The position numbers and the translations under genes are program-made. The notes beneath the pieces were generated by a model. It was not told where the DNA came from, searched no databases, and worked only from the letters and a program-made list of their open reading frames with translations. Below, piece by piece: positions 5,113-7,180 of a stretch of 7,180 nucleotides of DNA. Positions within the stretch are counted from its first letter, which is position 1. Each line of letters begins with the position of its first letter. Source of the DNA: Candidatus Dojkabacteria bacterium (lineage in GTDB: Bacteria > Patescibacteriota > Dojkabacteria > SC72 > JAFGCJ01); the NCBI GenBank assembly GCA_028696915.1, contig JAQVGB010000048.1:1-7180 (forward strand). The letters are read 5' to 3'.

Positions 5113-6795
5113 TCACTGGGGCATCTGCCTATATACTCGTACGGCCACAAGTTGCCGTAGGTCCTGTTTTGCCCTGTCCATCCCTCGGTAAAAGCGGTTT
5201 TGTTCAGGCGGTATATACTCGTGCATGAACGTTGAACCGTCTGTTTTTTCTGGATCCGGTTCGACGAGATATTCGGCGAATTCTTTGACCTGTTCTCTGA
5301 ACGGTTCGAGCGACTGGACCGAAGGAAATGCTGACAGGAAACACATCCGGGCATACTGGAAACTGAGCTGGCCGAGAAACCAATCGGTTTCATCACGGAA
5401 CTTCTGTGCTAATTGGCCAAATTTTTGCGCGTTTGGGATATCCTCGAGTGCGAGCCGGTAGATACTACCGAGTTCGTAGAGGATGTCTTCGGGATTGATC
5501 GGTCTGGCATATCCGGGTCGATCGTGTGACCGGCTGTGGATGACTTCTCTTGTGTAGTCGGCAATACCCTGAAGTATAGCCAGCCGCCGTTCGCTCCGTG
5601 ACTGGTCGAAGGGTAACACTTTATAGCTATCTTCTCCATCTCCTGGTGATCCATTGATCAACATCTGAAGTTTTTCAATGAGGGGGTGGTCGTCCAAATC
5701 TACCTGAATTTCGGCATTCGGTGTTTCATGCTGTATGGCTATCGGTTCTGTGGCAGAAGGAAATTGTGCCAGAAGGATTGTCCGGTCGTCACTTCCACGG
5801 TATCTACCGGGTGGTTTAGGTGTGGACGGAGTGTTGACGGGTGAATTTTGCCTACCGTCTCCGGTGTTATGTTTCGATGTCTGCTGGAATTCGATTTGCT
5901 CTGAAGACCGGTCGAAGAGATATTGAATAAGAGCCTGAGCATTGATCTGCTGTCCTGAGGATTTGGCGAGAGAATACGCGACGGCGTCATGGAGGACGGA
6001 GGTGAAATGCTCTTCAAGATCACCGGATCCTTGTTGTGTGTATATTTCATTAAGGTTGATGGGATCCCCCGACCGACGAGTTCTTTCACGGATAGCCGCG
6101 ACTACCTCGATTGGTGCAAAAATGCCGTCGGTGAGCACGAGAAGATGGGTTCCGGACACCTGCTGGTTGGTATTGAGATGATGGAAGAGTCTGTATCTAT
6201 GTACACCCACGTGCGAATGAGTGTCCTGTCCGATGTGGTCGATGGAGATGCTGGTTGTTCCATCGGGCACGGAGGTGTGGCTGATCTGGTATACGCGGGT
6301 ATTTCCGACCGTATGGCAATCGACGGTTTGTCCGGTATGAGATTCATTGGAGCGATTTCTGCGGTCAACGATTGAACACGCGGCCTCGAGCGTGTTTTGC
6401 CAGGGACGTCCCGTATATCTCTCCTGAGCGGTTATGACCATAACGTCAGACGCGATCCGGACTGCCTCTGTGACAGGCCAGGTTTGACAGAGTTTTTTCA
6501 TCACGCGGGTGAATATCTGTGTAGCTTCTTTTCCATCAGCGCATAATGACACTCCGTCGACAACCCCGAAGACGAGACCGGGTTCTTGTGCTGGTGTGCG
6601 TTCTCCTATCTCCGGCCAGATGAGAATGCCGTCCTGATTCTCATGATGCGGTGCCGCTTCGGTGTAGTAGGTAAGTGATACATCAGAAGTTACCAGAGTT
6701 TCCGGCGTGACAGGGGGATGGAGCGGGGCAGGCGTGTCGGGAAGAATCCCTTCATCTATTTCCGTCACTACGGGTTGTTCTCCGATAGGATTCAT
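5113..6795 (-). CDS. PP2C-family protein phosphatase with unknown C-terminal domain
   Basis: Predicted Mg2+/Mn2+-dependent Ser/Thr protein phosphatase (PPM/PP2C family), cytosolic: no signal peptide or membrane segment. Residues 1-40 are Pro-rich and probably disordered. The catalytic fold spans about 41-346 and shows the family motifs in order: ENQDG at 52-56 (metal ligand D55), GVVDG at 77-81 (D80), GNTRVY at 164-169 (the usual GDSRVY with Asp replaced by Asn), LLVLTDG at 218-224 (D223), and SDDRTILL at 335-342 (D336). All four expected metal aspartates are present, so it should be active. A Pro/Ser/Thr-rich linker at about 303-332 interrupts the domain before its last strand, an unusual place. 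Residues 350-560 form a mainly helical region I cannot name, perhaps a sensor or scaffold. The start is ATG 6795 without a Shine-Dalgarno; the frame is open a further 36 codons upstream but has no ATG, GTG or TTG there. No partner kinase lies in the window. The stop is TGA. Confidence 0.88.
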   Translation of the reverse strand: MNPIGEQPVVTEIDEGILPDTPAPLHPPVTPETLVTSDVSLTYYTEAAPHHENQDGILIWPEIGERTPAQEPGLVFGVVDGVSLCADGKEATQIFTRVMKKLCQTWPVTEAVRIASDVMVITAQERYTGRPWQNTLEAACSIVDRRNRSNESHTGQTVDCHTVGNTRVYQISHTSVPDGTTSISIDHIGQDTHSHVGVHRYRLFHHLNTNQQVSGTHLLVLTDGIFAPIEVVAAIRERTRRSGDPINLNEIYTQQGSGDLEEHFTSVLHDAVAYSLAKSSGQQINAQALIQYLFDRSSEQIEFQQTSKHNTGDGRQNSPVNTPSTPKPPGRYRGSDDRTILLAQFPSATEPIAIQHETPNAEIQVDLDDHPLIEKLQMLINGSPGDGEDSYKVLPFDQSRSERRLAILQGIADYTREVIHSRSHDRPGYARPINPEDILYELGSIYRLALEDIPNAQKFGQLAQKFRDETDWFLGQLSFQYARMCFLSAFPSVQSLEPFREQVKEFAEYLVEPDPEKTDGSTFMHEYIPPEQNRFYRGMDRAKQDLRQLVAVRVYRQMPQ

Positions 6796-6818
6796 ATCCG
6801 GTATTGTGCATTTCTCAG

Positions 6819-6899
6819 TCAGGTACTGGAATGAGTATACCGTGAAGATGGGGAGGTGTGTATGGTGGCCAGTGAGCCTGTTACGATTTTCCGTCCCAT
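6819..6899 (-). CDS. 26-codon leader ORF upstream of the phosphatase
   Basis: ATG (6899) preceded by AAGGAG with a 7-base spacer is the best translation start in the window, and a plausible promoter lies just upstream. The frame gives MGRKIVTGSLATIHTSPSSR followed by YTHSST and TGA (6819-6821). It ends 23 bases before the phosphatase ATG, in a different frame. It may be a regulatory leader peptide or a small protein. Alternatively it is the true N-terminus of the phosphatase, thrown out of frame by an indel: the phosphatase frame is the -1 frame relative to this ORF and is open through the whole region. There is no attenuator-like hairpin or run of a single codon to suggest amino-acid control. 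Confidence 0.45.
   Translation of the reverse strand: MGRKIVTGSLATIHTSPSSRYTHSST
6834..6862 (-). promoter_or_regulatory. Possible proximal phosphatase promoter
   Basis: On the minus strand TACACA (6862 to 6857, 4 of 6) is followed by 17 bases and TATACT (6839 to 6834, 5 of 6 to TATAAT). A start near 6827 would give a leader of about 32 bases before the phosphatase ATG at 6795. It lies inside the 26-codon ORF, so it would bypass that ORF. Confidence 0.4.
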
Positions 6900-6906
6900 A
6901 GTGCTA

Positions 6907-6912
6907 CTCCTT
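6907..6912 (-). promoter_or_regulatory. Shine-Dalgarno AAGGAG of the leader ORF
   Basis: AAGGAG on the minus strand, 7 bases before ATG 6899, within the longer purine run AGAGAAGGAG. It is the only near-consensus ribosome-binding site with ideal spacing that I found in the window, and it decides the start of the 26-codon ORF. Confidence 0.6.
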
Positions 6913-6927
6913 CTCTGCTCTTTGTTT

Positions 6928-6933
6928 TATAAT
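6928..6933 (+). promoter_or_regulatory. Perfect plus-strand -10 box TATAAT
   Basis: TATAAT at 6928-6933 is a consensus -10 pointing towards the right-edge gene. There is no good -35 at 16-18 bases upstream (TACTCC at 6905-6910, 2 of 6), so it would need an activator or be weak. A start near 6940 would give a leader of about 55 bases before GTG 6995. The box is partly symmetrical and may simply be part of the minus-strand promoter. Confidence 0.35.
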
Positions 6934-6961
6934 TGTACCGGAACTACTGCCCCAGTGTTAC
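6932..6961 (-). promoter_or_regulatory. Possible distal promoter for leader ORF and phosphatase
   Basis: On the minus strand GTAACA (6961 to 6956, 4 of 6) is followed by 18 bases and TACAAT (6937 to 6932, 5 of 6). A start near 6925 would leave about 25 bases before the ATG at 6899 and place AAGGAG inside the transcript. Its -10 overlaps the plus-strand TATAAT at 6928-6933. Confidence 0.4.
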
Positions 6962-6994
6962 AGATAGTGTCAAATAATGTGTAAATCGTATTAA

Positions 6995-7180
6995 GTGGAT
7001 ACTCATGTTCCTGTTCGTGATACGCGAATTTTCGGTGGGATGTATGTTCGTGCGGACCCTCCTTCGAGAGAAGGTTGTGAACCAATGGTGCCCGAAATTA
7101 TCCCTGCTCTCGATTGGGCCCTTGAACATCCGGAAGGAGTGTCAAAAGTCTTTTTAGGATACCAGCGGTTGTGTGAGATA
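6995..7180 (+). CDS. Start of an unrecognised gene, cut by the right edge
   Basis: The frame is open for 62 codons from GTG 6995 to the last base of the window. GTG directly follows an in-frame TAA (6992-6994), so it is the earliest possible start. ATG 7040 (codon 16) is the alternative, preceded by a purine-rich GGTGGG that lies too close to be a normal Shine-Dalgarno. The peptide reads like a soluble enzyme or regulatory protein: an early FGGMYVRADPPSREG stretch (residues 14-28), then a predicted helix IIPALDWALEHPEG (35-48) and a strand SKVFLGY. I do not recognise the family. It is divergent from the phosphatase unit and shares its promoter region. The plausible composition and the absence of stops make it likely real. 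Confidence 0.5.
   Translation, partial: MDTHVPVRDTRIFGGMYVRADPPSREGCEPMVPEIIPALDWALEHPEGVSKVFLGYQRLCEI

Noticed and set aside
6944..7129. Minus-strand 61-codon ORF at the right edge
   Set aside because: It is antisense to the open plus-strand frame, has no ribosome-binding site, and its Arg/Thr/His-rich product is unconvincing. The plus frame is open to the edge and reads more like a protein.
1..7180. UGA decoded as glycine, as in some candidate-phylum bacteria
   Set aside because: The two secure genes contain no internal UGA and both end in UGA at the expected C-termini, so UGA behaves as a stop.
1..7180. CRISPR arrays, tRNA or rRNA genes, insertion sequences, attachment sites
   Set aside because: Reading through both strands I found no regularly spaced repeats, cloverleaf-like sequence, transposase or terminal inverted repeats.

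Overview
This 7.18-kb window is bacterial chromosomal DNA. It shows ATG/GTG starts, sigma70-like promoters, separately transcribed genes, and no rRNA, tRNA, CRISPR or transposase. Only two genes belong to families I recognise securely: pyruvate phosphate dikinase and a PP2C-type protein phosphatase. The remaining genes are orphan or degenerate. Few starts have a Shine-Dalgarno sequence, and the PPDK is surrounded by unrecognised proteins. That would fit an under-sampled lineage such as Patescibacteria (CPR), but the lineage is a low-confidence inference that the sequence does not prove. The standard stop codons fit the long genes, although TAG usage deserves a second look (see findings).

Layout, left to right: (1) 119-1081, minus: a 320-residue, mostly helical protein I do not recognise, behind a very good promoter (TTGATG-N17-TATAAT). 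Its frame stays open after the TAG stop to the left edge. (2) 1188-3923, minus: a complete, apparently active ppdK with a GTG start, a Ser/Thr/Pro-rich N-terminal extension and a small polar insert. It is visibly richer in G+C than its neighbours. (3) 3924-4236: a 313-base divergent intergenic region with weak promoter candidates on both strands. (4) 4237-5037, plus: a Nudix-like protein with a degraded Nudix box, cut into two same-frame ORFs by a single TAG. (5) 5038-5112: a short convergent gap with a 7-bp inverted repeat. (6) 5113-6795, minus: a 560-residue PP2C-family phosphatase with all metal-binding aspartates and a C-terminal domain of about 200 residues that I cannot name. (7) 6819-6899, minus: a 26-codon ORF with the best ribosome-binding site in the window, just upstream of the phosphatase, which itself has none. 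(8) 6995 to the right edge, plus: the first 62 codons of an unrecognised gene, divergent from (7), with overlapping back-to-back -10 elements between them.

How they work together: PPDK interconverts pyruvate and PEP and is metabolically self-contained. The phosphatase suggests Ser/Thr phospho-signalling, but no kinase lies in the window. No operon links the genes; the orientation alternates and each unit appears to have its own promoter. I found no clear multi-gene defence or mobile system. The most unusual features are the TAG-split degenerate Nudix gene and the leader ORF ahead of the phosphatase.
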